Origin: Aquibacillus kalidii | Lineage (GTDB): Bacteria; Bacillota; Bacilli; Bacillales; Amphibacillaceae | Assembly: GCF_014280935.1 (NCBI RefSeq) | Contig: NZ_JACLZI010000035.1 | Span: 62,001-126,000, forward strand | Direction of reading: 5' to 3' | Length of the DNA stretch: 64,000 nt | Part shown: positions 54,766 through 64,000 of the stretch, piece by piece | Numbering within the stretch: the first letter of the stretch is position 1 | Layout: each line of letters starts with the position of its first letter | Position numbers and translations under genes: made by a program | The notes under the pieces: generated by a model | Database searches by the model: none | Told to the model about the DNA's origin: nothing | Seen by the model: the letters and a program-made list of their open reading frames with translations, nothing else

Positions 54766-56997
54766 ATGACAATTAGAGTAAATGAAAGCAACCTAGAATT
54801 CCATTTATTTAATAACGAAGTAAGTTATATTTTTCGTGTATTAGAAAAAAACAATCAACTTGAGCACTTATATTATGGAAAAAAAATTACCCACCGCGAT
54901 TCGTTCTACCATTTAATCGAGCGTGAAATCAGGCCGTCCAGCAACATGTTTGAAGGGGACCATACATCTTCACTCGAGCACATAAGGCAGGAGTATCCTA
55001 GCTATGGGACAACAGATTTCCGATATCCCGCCCATATGATTACGAATAACATTGGTAGCCATATAACCAACTTTCAATATCAAGGGTGTAACATATCAAA
55101 AGGAAAAACAACATTACAGTCTTTACCCGCTACCTATGTAGAAAGCGAAGATGAAGCAGAAACGTTAGAAGTTACGCTTTTTGATGATGTATTAAAAACA
55201 AAGATGATACTAAGCTATACTATTTATTCCGAAAGAAACGTAATTACCCGAAATACCAGATTCGTTAACGAAGGAGAAGAATCACTTTTCTTAGAAAATG
55301 CAATGAGCTCAAGTGTCGACTTACCAGATGACCAATTTGAGATGGTTCACCTATTTGGCGCATGGGCTCGCGAAGGTCATGTTGAAACTCAAAAGTTAGC
55401 TAAAGGTGTTCAATCCATCTATAGTGCTAGAGGTGCAAGCAGCCACGTTCATAATCCCTTCTTAGCTTTAAAGCGTTTTGATGCATCTGAACACACTGGT
55501 GAGGTATATGGTTTCAGCTTGGTCTATAGTGGAAATTTCCTTGGACAAGTGGAAGTAGATACTTATGGCGTTTCTCGCGTGATGATGGGGATTAATCCTT
55601 TTCAATTTAAATGGAAGCTGAACCCCAATGAAGTTTTTCAGACACCTGAATGTGTCATGGTTTACTCTGATCACGGATTGAACGGAATGAGTCAAACTTA
55701 TCACGAATTATACCGTACACGATTAGTAAGAGGTTATTGGCGCGATAAAGTTCGCCCAATTCTCATTAATAACTGGGAAGCAACCTATTTTGATTTTAAC
55801 GAAGAAAAAGTATTAGACATCGCACGTACTGCCAAAGACTTAGGAATCGAACTATTTGTATTAGATGATGGTTGGTTCGGAAAACGCGACGATGATTCAT
55901 CCTCATTAGGAGATTGGTTTGAATACGACGAAAAACTTCCGAACGGGATGGAAGGATTGTCTGAAAAAATTGATGCTCTCGGCATGAAATTCGGCCTTTG
56001 GTTCGAACCTGAAATGGTAAGCAAAGACACAAAACTTTACGCCGAGCATCCAGACTGGATTATCTCAACACCTTATCGCCGAGCGTCTCATGGACGAAAC
56101 CAGTTCGTACTTGATTTTTCTAGACAGGAAGTTGTGGATCACATTTTTGGCTTGATGGATAAAGTGATCGGCAAATCAAAGATCTCTTATATTAAGTGGG
56201 ATATGAATCGCTATATCACAGAGGCTTACTCTGCAGCTTTAGAGACTGACCAACAAGGTGAAGTTTTCCACCGTTACATTTTAGGTGTATATGATTTATA
56301 TGAAAAACTAATAACAAAATACCCTGAAATATTATTTGAATCTTGTGCCGGTGGTGGTGCACGCTTTGATCCAGGTATGCTGTATTACGCACCACAAACA
56401 TGGACTAGCGACGACACAGATGCTGTTGAACGGTTAAAGATTCAGTATGGTACGTCTATGGTTTATCCGCTAAGCACTATTGGTAGCCACGTGTCCGCAG
56501 TGCCGAATCATCAAGTAGGCCGCATGACACCGATTGATACAAGAGCAAACGTGGCATACTTCGGTACTTTCGGCTATGAGCTAGATGTAACGACACTAAC
56601 AGATGAAGAAAAGGCAAAAGTAAGTGAACAAGTTGCCTTTTTCAAAAAGAAGCGTAATTTAATTCGCAACGGTATTTTTTATCGTATGCAAAATCCATTC
56701 GAATCTAATGAAACATCCTGGATGGTTGTATCTGATGATCAAACTGAGGCTATTGTAGGATATTATAAAGTACTAGCACACCCTAACGAAAAGTACAATC
56801 GTGTTAAACTCCAAGGATTAGACCCAAATAAACTTTACGCTATCGAAGGAAAAGATACTACTCATTACGGTAATGAACTAATGAACATCGGGGTTATTCT
56901 AGCCGGTAATTATACAGACAGGGCTTCTGAATATTGGTCTAGGGAACACCCAAATGATTATGATTCTAAGTTATTTGTGTTAAAGGAAGTAAAATAA
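54766..56997 (+). CDS. GH36 alpha-galactosidase
   Basis: The protein has 743 residues from ATG 54766 (GAGAGGTG upstream; a GTG at 54757 is less well placed). It is cytoplasmic. An N-terminal supersandwich is followed by the barrel with LFVLDDGWFGKRDDD, KFGLWFEPEMVS, YIKWDMNR (nucleophile Asp), FESCAGGGARFDPGML and TSDDTDAVERL (acid/base Asp). It removes alpha-1,6-galactose from galactomannan or raffinose-type sugars. The shared operator ties it to the mannan genes, so galactomannan side chains are the likely target. Confidence 0.94.
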   Translation: MTIRVNESNLEFHLFNNEVSYIFRVLEKNNQLEHLYYGKKITHRDSFYHLIEREIRPSSNMFEGDHTSSLEHIRQEYPSYGTTDFRYPAHMITNNIGSHITNFQYQGCNISKGKTTLQSLPATYVESEDEAETLEVTLFDDVLKTKMILSYTIYSERNVITRNTRFVNEGEESLFLENAMSSSVDLPDDQFEMVHLFGAWAREGHVETQKLAKGVQSIYSARGASSHVHNPFLALKRFDASEHTGEVYGFSLVYSGNFLGQVEVDTYGVSRVMMGINPFQFKWKLNPNEVFQTPECVMVYSDHGLNGMSQTYHELYRTRLVRGYWRDKVRPILINNWEATYFDFNEEKVLDIARTAKDLGIELFVLDDGWFGKRDDDSSSLGDWFEYDEKLPNGMEGLSEKIDALGMKFGLWFEPEMVSKDTKLYAEHPDWIISTPYRRASHGRNQFVLDFSRQEVVDHIFGLMDKVIGKSKISYIKWDMNRYITEAYSAALETDQQGEVFHRYILGVYDLYEKLITKYPEILFESCAGGGARFDPGMLYYAPQTWTSDDTDAVERLKIQYGTSMVYPLSTIGSHVSAVPNHQVGRMTPIDTRANVAYFGTFGYELDVTTLTDEEKAKVSEQVAFFKKKRNLIRNGIFYRMQNPFESNETSWMVVSDDQTEAIVGYYKVLAHPNEKYNRVKLQGLDPNKLYAIEGKDTTHYGNELMNIGVILAGNYTDRASEYWSREHPNDYDSKLFVLKEVK

Positions 56998-57026
56998 CAA
57001 CCAAACAAGCTATAATCATGCAGTAT

Positions 57027-57052
57027 AAACCCCTGTTGACAACAGGGGTTTA
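57027..57052 (+). terminator. Terminator of GH36
   Basis: AAACCCCTGTTG pairs with the complementary CAACAGGGGTTT half around a very short loop and is followed by TATTTTTTAT. Confidence 0.85.
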
Positions 57053-57106
57053 TTTTTTATAGTTTTCCCAGCTAACTACCCATCTACCTAATTCCCGGAA
57101 AATGAA

Positions 57107-57166
57107 TGTAAATCCCCTGTAAACAGAGTGTAAAAAATACGTACAGTAAAGTTAAATTTATGTAAA
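57107..57166 (+). promoter_or_regulatory. Putative PhoP box array before the nucleotide phosphoesterase
   Basis: TGTAAA (TTTACA on the minus strand) occurs at 57107, 57118 and 57129, exactly 11 bp apart. CGTACA, GTTAAA and TGTAAA continue the phase at 57140, 57151 and 57161. This one-per-turn pattern is what PhoP binds in Bacillus. The 57167-57480 stretch before the start is AT-rich with no other named element. Confidence 0.55.
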
Positions 57167-57480
57167 TTGTTCGTGTTTTATGTCTTTTTAAATTTAGTTA
57201 ACTAACGAGACAAAATCCTTGGTATAACTGATAAAAAACGACTTATTTTACTTAATTGTTGAGAAATGTCGAAATCAATATATGGCGTAATTTCCGGATA
57301 AACGATATAGTTATATAGAAGTGGACAAAATGTGACATATTTTAGAAACTTCAAAATCATAAGAAAAATGTGGATCTATCAATCACTTGCTTTCCGGTAA
57401 AAGAAATTATGCCGATACATAGGTGACTGAAATTTGACATTTTTTTTATGAAATCTAAAAAGTCGGAAGGTGGATTTTCA

Positions 57481-60400
57481 TTGAAGGGGAAATTTAAAGT
57501 ACTAAAACGTAAGGTAGTGAATAGTGCGATTGCCACTACAGTGTTAGCAGGTACATTCTTTGCTCCAATACTACCAACTGCTGTACACGCAACTGGTGAA
57601 ACAAATGTAGAAGAAACTACTCCTGTAGTAGATTTACGCATTTTGGAAACATCGGATATTCACACAAATATCTTAAACTATGATTATTTCCAAGATAAAT
57701 CAACTGAATCTTTTGGTCTTTCAAAAGCAGCTACTAAGATTAAGGAGCTTAAAAAAGGAGCTACTAACTCTTTACTTTTCGACAACGGTGATTTAATTCA
57801 AGGTAACCCATTAGGAGACTATATAGCTAGAGAGACTGATCTTTCAGAAGGTGATGTCCATCCAGCAATTAAAGCTCTTAACGTATTAGGCTATGATGGC
57901 GGTACTGTTGGAAACCATGAATTTAACTTTGGACTAGATTTCTTAAATGAAGCGTTAGATGATGCAGATTATCCTGTTGTAAATGCTAACGTGTATAAGC
58001 CTGATGGAGTAACTCCATATTTCGACCAATATGAAATTATTAAAAAACAAGTAACCGATTCTAACGGCGATACACACACCATTAATGTTGGTGTTACAGG
58101 GTTCGTACCTCCTCAAATCCTCAATTGGGACTACGGACATTTAAATGGCAAAGTAGTAGTTAAGGACATTGTTGAATCAGCTAAGGCAGTTGTGCCACAA
58201 ATGAAAGCAGAAGGCGCAGATGTAGTCGTATTGCTTTCACATGCCGGTATTGATGATAGTGGCTATGTAAAAGGTATGGAAGATGCTTCTTATTATCTAA
58301 CTGAAGTTCCGGATGTTGATGCAGTATTAACTGGACATGCACATGCCTACTTCCCTGCAGCTGCTGGTGAAGATCAAGACTTCCCTGATGGAAATGGCTT
58401 TGATAATGCTAAAGGTACAATTAATGGTGTACCCGTAACAATGCCAGGATCATGGGCTGATAGTGTAGGCCAAATTGACTTAAAAATGGAAGAAGTAACT
58501 GATGGCGAATGGGATGTTGTCGATTCACAAGCAAAACTAGTAGATGCTACTGGAGACGATGTAGCTAGTGATTCTGAATTAGAAGCTGCTATTGATGCAG
58601 AACATAAGGCAACAGTTGACTATGTAAATAAGGCGGTTGGAAACACTACTGCGCCAATCAATAGTTATTTTGCTTTAGTGCAAGATGATCCATCTGTACA
58701 AATCGTAAACGACGCTCAAAAAGCCTACGTTGAAAAATGGATTACAGGATTTGGATCAGAATATGCAGATCTTCCGGTATTATCATCTGCTGCCCCGTTT
58801 AAAGCAGGTGGTCGTGATGGTTCAGATGCAAGTTATTTCACTGATATCCCTGCTGGTGGTATAGCCATCAAAAACGTAGCGGATTTGTACTTATATCCAA
58901 ATACAGTTTATGCGTTAAAAATCAATGGATCTGAACTAAAAGAATGGATCGAATGGTCTGCAGGCCAATTTAATCAAATTGATCCAAATACAAATAAAGA
59001 GCAACCATTAATTAACTATAATTTTAGATCATACAACTTTGATGTTATTGACGGTGTAACATATGAGATTGATGTAACACAACCGGCGAAGTATGATGGT
59101 GGTCAAAATCTAATTAACCCTGATGCTAGCCGAGTTAAAAATTTACAATACGAAGGACAACCTGTAACAGAAGACATGGAGTTTATCGTTGCTACGAACA
59201 ATTACCGTGCTGGAACGAACAAAATTGTTAACCCAGATGGTAAAAATACGGTACTAGTTGCTCCAGATGAAAACCGTCAAGCAATCATTAACTATATTAC
59301 AGATAGTGGAGGAACACTTGACCCTAGCGCGGATGGAAACTGGAAACTTGCTGATTTCCAATCTCCTGTTAATGTAACATTTAATTCTGCAGTAAAAGCA
59401 ACAACATATTTAGATGCCCAATCAAATATTAAGCTTGTAGAATCAAATGGAGACCTTGCCAAATACGCTATACTACCTGAAGATTATTGGCAGCTTCGTG
59501 TTTTACACACGAACGATACACATGCACACCTAGATGATGTAGCACGTCGTGTAACGCTAACAGAACAAAAACGTTCAGAAGTAACAAATAGTCTACTACT
59601 TGATGCTGGGGATGTATTCTCAGGTGATCTTTATTTCACAAAATGGGCTGGTCAAGAAGATTTAGGCTTCATGAATAGAATGGGCTATGATGCAATGGTT
59701 CCAGGTAATCATGAATTTGATAAGGGCCCTACAGTACTAGCAAACTTTATTAAAAACGCAACATTCCCAATTGTAAGTTCAAACATTGACTACACAAATG
59801 AAAATGAGCTAAGTGGTTTATTAGAAGCTCCAGGAACATTTGAAGGTGCAGGTATTTACCCTTACGTTGTAATAGATGTAAATGGTGAAAAGGTTGGCTT
59901 GTTTGGTCTAACAACAGAAGATACTCCTGAAGCTTCTAGTCCTGGTGAGGATATTGTATTCAATAGTGCAACTGCTTCAGCTAAAGAAACAGTTGAAGCA
60001 TTAACAACTAAGGAAGGTGTTAACAAAATTATTACACTTTCCCACTTAGGTTATAACAAAGATTTAGCACTTGCTGAAGCTGTAGAAGGTATTGATATTA
60101 TTATTGGTGGACACACTCATACTCAATTGGAAGATGAGACTCTAGTGAATAATGATGATACACCAACAGTTGTTACAACTGCATATCAGTATGGCGAATT
60201 ACTTGGTTCCCTAGATGTAGTATTCGATGCAGAAGGTATTGTACTTCCTGAATATACTGACGGTGAATTTTTATCAGTAGAAAACGTTGAAGAAGATCCG
60301 GAAGCAAAAGTAATCCTTGATGAGCTTAAAGCTGAACTTGATGCGTTAAAGACAGAAGTTGTTGGAAACTCTGATGTAGTATTAGATGGAGAACGTCAAA

Positions 60401-61785
60401 ACGTTCGTACTAAAGAAACAAACCTTGGTAACTTAATTACAGATGGTATGCTTGCAAAAGCGAAACAAACAGAAAAAGGTGCAGACTTTGCTATCACTAA
60501 TGGCGGTGGAATTCGTGCTTCTATTGACAAAGGTGAAATTACATTAGGTGAAGTTCTTACAACTATGCCTTTTGGTAATACCCTTGCAGTAGTTGATGTT
60601 ACTGGTGCTCAAGTAATTGAAGCTCTTGAAAATGGAGTATCTGGTGCACACCTTGAAGATTTACCAGGTAAGTTCCCTCAAGTATCAGGCTTGAAATTTA
60701 CTTTTGACAAAACTCAACCCGTTGGGGACAGAATTGTATCTGTTGAAGTGTTAGGTGAAAATGGTAAATATTCACCAATTGATTTAGATAAAAAATATCG
60801 TGTAGCTACTAATGCTTTCATGGCAGCTGGTGGAGATGGATATGACGTATTTAAGGATACAGATTACATGGAGGATCTTGGAATTGTAGACTATGAAGTA
60901 TTTGTTGAATACCTAAATAGCCTAGAAGGAAATGCTAATCCGACTGTAGAAGGCAGAATCCTAGAAGTTAGTGCTGAAGATCCAGTTGTTACACCAGATC
61001 CTGATCCTATTGATGAGGACAAAGACGACGAAGATGGTAAAGAAGACGGTAAAGACAATGTTAAAGATCAACCATCTAATGACCAAAAAACAGTTATTTT
61101 AAAGCCAACCGTTAAAAATGGTAAGGCAACAATAGATAACAAGTCAATTGAAAAAGTAAAAGATAATACGGAAACAATTGTTGTGGAATTAGATGATAAA
61201 AAAGCAACAAAAGCAAACTTTACGTTAACAAAAGAAAACATCAGCTTGTTAAAAGAAAAAGGAATTGAGAAAGTTGTTCTATCTCCAAAAGGATTAGACG
61301 TAAGTATCTCTATTCCGGTTTCTCAACTTCCAGACGGTGCTGATGTAGAAGTGAAACGTCTTAAAGATTCATCAGACAAAAAGTTTGTAAGTGGAATCTA
61401 TGACTTTACAGTTAAATCTGGAAATGACACGCTTCATCAATTTGATGAACCACTTGAACTAGTTTTTGAGATTGATGAAAAGTTGGTTAAAAATACAGAC
61501 AACCTTGAGGTAGTTTACTTCAACGAAAATACAAAAGAGTGGGAAATTGTACCAGGTGCAACTTATGCAAATGGTAAAGTTACCGTTACCACTACTCATT
61601 TAAGTATATTCGCTGTAGTGGAAGTAGAAAATCAAGACGAGGTAGCTGCTATAGCGGCTCCATCCGATGAAGAATATAAGTTACCGAATACGGCAACTTC
61701 GACTTTTAATTGGATCACAATTGGAATGATGATGCTTCTTCTAGGCGGTTTGTTCTTACTTAAACAAAACAGAAGAAAAGCATAA
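57481..61785 (+). CDS. yfkN: Wall-anchored trifunctional nucleotide phosphoesterase (YfkN type)
   Basis: The protein has 1,434 residues from TTG 57481, which has GGAAGGTGG upstream; an ATG at 57448 lacks a ribosome site. A signal peptide (cleavage near AVHA) leads to a first metallophosphatase/nucleotidase unit (about 50-640: SDIHTN, GDLIQGN, GNHEF, SHAGID, TGHAHAY). A second unit follows (about 670-1160: NDTHAH, GDVFSGD, PGNHEF, SHLGY, GGHTHT, NGGGIRAS). These correspond to the 2',3'-cyclic and 5'-nucleotidase halves of B. subtilis YfkN. A wall-proximal domain similar to that of GH26 and LPNTATSTFNW, a membrane helix and KQNRRKA form the anchor. It scavenges phosphate from extracellular nucleotides. 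Confidence 0.93.
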   Translation: MKGKFKVLKRKVVNSAIATTVLAGTFFAPILPTAVHATGETNVEETTPVVDLRILETSDIHTNILNYDYFQDKSTESFGLSKAATKIKELKKGATNSLLFDNGDLIQGNPLGDYIARETDLSEGDVHPAIKALNVLGYDGGTVGNHEFNFGLDFLNEALDDADYPVVNANVYKPDGVTPYFDQYEIIKKQVTDSNGDTHTINVGVTGFVPPQILNWDYGHLNGKVVVKDIVESAKAVVPQMKAEGADVVVLLSHAGIDDSGYVKGMEDASYYLTEVPDVDAVLTGHAHAYFPAAAGEDQDFPDGNGFDNAKGTINGVPVTMPGSWADSVGQIDLKMEEVTDGEWDVVDSQAKLVDATGDDVASDSELEAAIDAEHKATVDYVNKAVGNTTAPINSYFALVQDDPSVQIVNDAQKAYVEKWITGFGSEYADLPVLSSAAPFKAGGRDGSDASYFTDIPAGGIAIKNVADLYLYPNTVYALKINGSELKEWIEWSAGQFNQIDPNTNKEQPLINYNFRSYNFDVIDGVTYEIDVTQPAKYDGGQNLINPDASRVKNLQYEGQPVTEDMEFIVATNNYRAGTNKIVNPDGKNTVLVAPDENRQAIINYITDSGGTLDPSADGNWKLADFQSPVNVTFNSAVKATTYLDAQSNIKLVESNGDLAKYAILPEDYWQLRVLHTNDTHAHLDDVARRVTLTEQKRSEVTNSLLLDAGDVFSGDLYFTKWAGQEDLGFMNRMGYDAMVPGNHEFDKGPTVLANFIKNATFPIVSSNIDYTNENELSGLLEAPGTFEGAGIYPYVVIDVNGEKVGLFGLTTEDTPEASSPGEDIVFNSATASAKETVEALTTKEGVNKIITLSHLGYNKDLALAEAVEGIDIIIGGHTHTQLEDETLVNNDDTPTVVTTAYQYGELLGSLDVVFDAEGIVLPEYTDGEFLSVENVEEDPEAKVILDELKAELDALKTEVVGNSDVVLDGERQNVRTKETNLGNLITDGMLAKAKQTEKGADFAITNGGGIRASIDKGEITLGEVLTTMPFGNTLAVVDVTGAQVIEALENGVSGAHLEDLPGKFPQVSGLKFTFDKTQPVGDRIVSVEVLGENGKYSPIDLDKKYRVATNAFMAAGGDGYDVFKDTDYMEDLGIVDYEVFVEYLNSLEGNANPTVEGRILEVSAEDPVVTPDPDPIDEDKDDEDGKEDGKDNVKDQPSNDQKTVILKPTVKNGKATIDNKSIEKVKDNTETIVVELDDKKATKANFTLTKENISLLKEKGIEKVVLSPKGLDVSISIPVSQLPDGADVEVKRLKDSSDKKFVSGIYDFTVKSGNDTLHQFDEPLELVFEIDEKLVKNTDNLEVVYFNENTKEWEIVPGATYANGKVTVTTTHLSIFAVVEVENQDEVAAIAAPSDEEYKLPNTATSTFNWITIGMMMLLLGGLFLLKQNRRKA

Positions 61786-61796
61786 GTATTAACAGA

Positions 61797-61833
61797 AATG
61801 GAGAACCCCTTTTAACAAGGTGTTCTCCATTTT
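61797..61833. terminator. Bidirectional terminator
   Basis: AAATGGAGAAC-CCTT pairs with AAGG-GTTCTCCATTT, with one mismatch, between two convergent genes. Confidence 0.8.
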
Positions 61834-61834
61834 T

Positions 61835-62335
61835 TCACTTTTCCACAGACCAAAATAACTCATCATCTTGTTTCCCTATTTGCTTCAATCCTGCTTTAGT
61901 TAACACTTTAATAGATGCAGTATTATGATCAGAACAACTAGCAGTTATTTTCTTCACATCAGGTTGGCGTAGTCCCCATTCAACCATAGCAATTGCCATT
62001 TCCGTTGCATACCCTTTTCCTTGGTAACTAGGAACAATACTATACCCGATATCCATTTCTCCTTTCTCATCAGGCCCACCTTTAAAACCCATATCCCCAA
62101 TAATACAATTATCCTCATTATGAATGATGATGCCCTCCCATTCATTTTCTTCTGGAAAATTAGAAAAACGATCAATTTTATAAGGAAAAAATTGTTTATA
62201 AACATCGAGTGGATATTCATCTGCAACATTGTAATCTACTATTTTCTCCAGTTCTTCTCTTCCATTTAAGGCTGCTTCGATCATTTGAACAGTAAAAGTA
62301 ATGATGGTTAATCTATTTGTTTTAATATACGGCAT
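61835..62335 (-). CDS. GNAT-family N-acetyltransferase (RimJ/RimL type)
   Basis: The protein has 166 residues. MPYIKTNRLTIITFT at the start, the beta-bulge region MDIGYSIVPSYQGKGYATEMA (acetyl-CoA site Q-x-x-G-x-G/A) and SIKVLTKAGLKQIGK near the end are typical. It transfers acetyl from acetyl-CoA to an amine; the substrate is unknown. AAAAGGAGAG precedes ATG 62335. It is the first gene in line downstream of the T-box leader, about 300 bp away. Confidence 0.88.
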   Translation of the reverse strand: MPYIKTNRLTIITFTVQMIEAALNGREELEKIVDYNVADEYPLDVYKQFFPYKIDRFSNFPEENEWEGIIIHNEDNCIIGDMGFKGGPDEKGEMDIGYSIVPSYQGKGYATEMAIAMVEWGLRQPDVKKITASCSDHNTASIKVLTKAGLKQIGKQDDELFWSVEK

Positions 62336-62439
62336 TATATCTCTCCTTTTGGAAATTATTTATTAACAAGTAGTCCATATTTACTCCAATTCATACATTT
62401 CATTAATTAATCCTTTAAATAACCTACTACCTCTTTCTT

Positions 62440-62593
62440 ATAAAGGGCACTCTTTTACGTCCCGGATTTATTCTGACTCTCCTCTTTCACATGGCTCTTA
62501 CGTTGCGAGATTATCCTGTCCTCCCTTTTTGCTTCGTTAGACTCCCTCTTACGTCGTGAATTTTCCCTGTCCTCCCTTGTTCGCTTTGTTAGA
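62440..62593. repeat. Second cluster of the 52-bp repeat family
   Basis: Two good units and one partial: CTTACGTTGCGAG to GCTTCGTTAGA, then CTTACGTCGTGAA to TCGCTTTGTTAGA, stepping 51-52 bp. The palindromic ends match the 10.8-kb array; the central part (CCTGTCCTCCCTT) differs. It separates the T-box from the acetyltransferase gene. Confidence 0.75.
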
Positions 62594-62631
62594 TATTCTC
62601 CTATGTGAAATAGGAATGCGAAAAAAATCAT

Positions 62632-62852
62632 AAAAAGACCCGCCTCAACTAAGAGACGAGTCTTTACCCGCGGTACCACTCTACTAGGCTGAAAAGCCCA
62701 CTTAAATTTGATAACGGGGCTCACCCCCGACATTCTCTACTACTAATTCAAGAATGTATCTCAAAGGTGCGTTTCATTATATAAGTCACATCAGGCTCCC
62801 ACCATCCCCGATTCGCTTACGTTCTTATATAATTACTCTCCTTATCATCGAT
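62632..62852 (-). ncRNA. T-box leader (tRNA-sensing riboswitch)
   Basis: On the minus strand, AGAGTGGTACCGCGGGT (62666-62682) is the T-box sequence. It is followed by a 13-bp terminator stem, AAAGACTCGTCTC/GAGGCGGGTCTTT (62633-62665), and a T run. Stem I is visible as TTATATAAG...CTTATATAA with AGAGTAA on the 5' side and TGAAACGCACC on the 3' side of the specifier loop. By position the specifier is probably CGC (Arg), with ACG (Thr) as an alternative. No aminoacyl-tRNA synthetase gene follows. Confidence 0.88.
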
Positions 62853-62980
62853 TAAAAGTTTTTCTTATTATATACACCTTGCTAGTTTAAGTAAATTATT
62901 TTTATGAATTTTCTTTAAAAGTTATAAATTCAGACTACATTGTAGCCTAATCATTCTATTACACAAATATAGGGTGTACA

Positions 62981-64000
62981 TTATTCAAAATTAATAGCTT
63001 TACCTGTTGCTGCTGATTGATAAAGTGCATCAATTATTTTCTGTATAACCGTACCTTGTTCTGGGGTACTGATCGGTTGTATCCCGTTAATGCAACAATT
63101 AACAAAATGCTTTATCTCTTCCGAATGGCCATTAAATTCCGGTAAATATACTGGTGTAACATCTATTAACGTATCATGTTTTTCCTGATAGATTTTTAGC
63201 GGAAAAATATCAGCACCACCTTGGTTGCCCATAAGTGAAACCTGCATTTTGTCATTTTCCTCCACGTTGGCAGCAAAGGCCGCTTCTAATGTTAACGATG
63301 CCCCATTTTTAAATGTAATCATACCGATAGCCATGTCCTCTACTGTGAAATTCTCCCAATCCCATTCACCGAGTAGACCTACACCCTTTTTGGTCCCTAA
63401 TTGTTGATGCGTTTTCCCTAAAACAACTTCAGGCTCAGGATAGCCCATCAAATATAAAGCGGAATCTAGCATATGGACACCTATATCAATAAGTGGGCCG
63501 CCTCCTTGTAATTCTTTATTTGTAAACACACCCCAACCAGGAATACCACGGCGGCGGATGGCCTGCACCCTTGCATTATAAATATCACCTAGCTCTCCAT
63601 TAGCAATAAATATCTTAGCCGTTTGTACTTCTGGTTGATGGCGATAATGGAATCCGTAGGTTAAAAATTTGCCAGACTCTTCTGCCGCGTGTTGCATCCT
63701 TTCCGCTTCTTCTGCATTCATCGCTGGTGGTTTTTCACATAAAACATGACACCCTGCTTCTAAGGCTGCAATTGTAGCATCAACATGAAACTTGTTAGGG
63801 ATACAAATACTAACTGCATCCAACTCTACATGCTCAAACATTTTCTGATACGATTCAAATGCGTGTGGAATAGCATGGTTAGCTGCTATTTCTTGTGCAC
63901 GCTCATAAGCAACATCTGCAATCGCAACTATTTCCACCCTCTCATCTTGTTGCTTGTAATTTGGTATATGTACGCCTGATGCTATCCCACCTGCTCCAAT
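62981..64000 (-). CDS. Gfo/Idh/MocA-family oxidoreductase (5' end beyond right edge)
   Basis: 339 residues are visible. The frame is open to the edge and begins IGAGGIASGVHIPNY, the end of the NAD(P)-binding Gly-rich loop, so only a few N-terminal residues are missing. CEKPPAMNAEEAERM carries the EKP motif; GGGPLIDIGVHMLDSALYLMG and the following beta-sheet domain are typical. The family oxidises or reduces sugars and cyclitols with bound NAD(P). The substrate is not evident; the neighbours suggest carbohydrate use. No gene lies between it and the T-box leader (62853-62980 holds nothing recognisable). Confidence 0.92.
   Translation of the reverse strand: MGAGGIASGVHIPNYKQQDERVEIVAIADVAYERAQEIAANHAIPHAFESYQKMFEHVELDAVSICIPNKFHVDATIAALEAGCHVLCEKPPAMNAEEAERMQHAAEESGKFLTYGFHYRHQPEVQTAKIFIANGELGDIYNARVQAIRRRGIPGWGVFTNKELQGGGPLIDIGVHMLDSALYLMGYPEPEVVLGKTHQQLGTKKGVGLLGEWDWENFTVEDMAIGMITFKNGASLTLEAAFAANVEENDKMQVSLMGNQGGADIFPLKIYQEKHDTLIDVTPVYLPEFNGHSEEIKHFVNCCINGIQPISTPEQGTVIQKIIDALYQSAATGKAINFE

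Noticed and set aside
62455-62733. A 92-codon minus-strand frame with a hydrophobic stretch
   Set aside because: It begins inside the T-box leader, crosses its terminator and then runs through the 52-bp repeat family; the Lys/Arg/Glu-rich tail is a translation of repeats.

Overview
The window is about 64 kb of low-GC chromosomal DNA with Bacillota-type signals throughout: strong AGGAGG ribosome binding sites, TTG and GTG starts, TTGACA/TATAAT promoters, a T-box leader, LacI/CcpA-style operators, and cell-wall anchoring signals of the LPxTA type. Gene content (YfkN- and YvnB-like wall phosphoesterases, a GH81-CBM6-CBM56 laminarinase, GH113 mannanases) points to a spore-former-type Bacillaceae, possibly alkaliphilic or halotolerant. 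The species cannot be fixed from the sequence alone.

Layout. 1-10.6 kb: 5' end of kynureninase (kynU), a divergent PRPP-synthetase paralogue, a giant wall-associated LTD/metallophosphatase protein, and an NMT1/THI5-type ABC importer of unknown substrate. 10.7-11.5 kb: an untranslated tandem array of a 52-bp palindromic repeat, with relatives near 35.0 and 62.5 kb. 11.5-12.5 kb: a soluble chemoreceptor. 12.7-28.8 kb: a beta-1,3-glucan utilisation locus with a GH94/GH149/GH161-type phosphorylase, secreted GH81, two GH1 beta-glucosidases, a LacI repressor, an oligosaccharide ABC importer, a CE7 esterase and an aldo/keto reductase. 29.5-49.3 kb: a beta-mannan locus with wall-anchored GH26, an importer, two cytoplasmic GH113 mannanases, GH2 beta-mannosidase, two GH130 phosphorylases, cellobiose 2-epimerase, an SGNH esterase, DUF624/YesL and two LacI repressors. 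49.7-57 kb: a membrane chemoreceptor, a decayed stretch, an ABC exporter and a GH36 alpha-galactosidase. 57.4-64 kb: a wall-anchored trifunctional nucleotide phosphoesterase (YfkN type), a GNAT acetyltransferase, a T-box leader without an adjacent tRNA-synthetase gene, and the 3' part of a Gfo/Idh/MocA oxidoreductase.

How it works together (inference from families and layout). GH26 cuts galactomannan or glucomannan at the surface. The importer at 37.3-40.6 kb takes up oligomers, which are debranched by GH36, deacetylated by SGNH/CE7 enzymes and cut by GH113. They then go through GH2 (free mannose) or through phosphorolysis: GH130 on mannooligosaccharides, or mannobiose epimerised to mannosyl-glucose and then cleaved by mannosylglucose phosphorylase. 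GH81, the importer at 22-25 kb, the GH1 pair and the phosphorylase form the parallel beta-1,3-glucan branch. A shared 16-bp operator (near AAGTTATCGATAACTT) lies before the mannan importer, the epimerase operon, GH36 and the membrane chemoreceptor, suggesting that chemotaxis and catabolism share one regulon. A second operator (AGAAANCGNTTTCT) marks the beta-1,3-glucan genes. Phased TTTACA repeats suggest PhoP control of both wall phosphoesterases.
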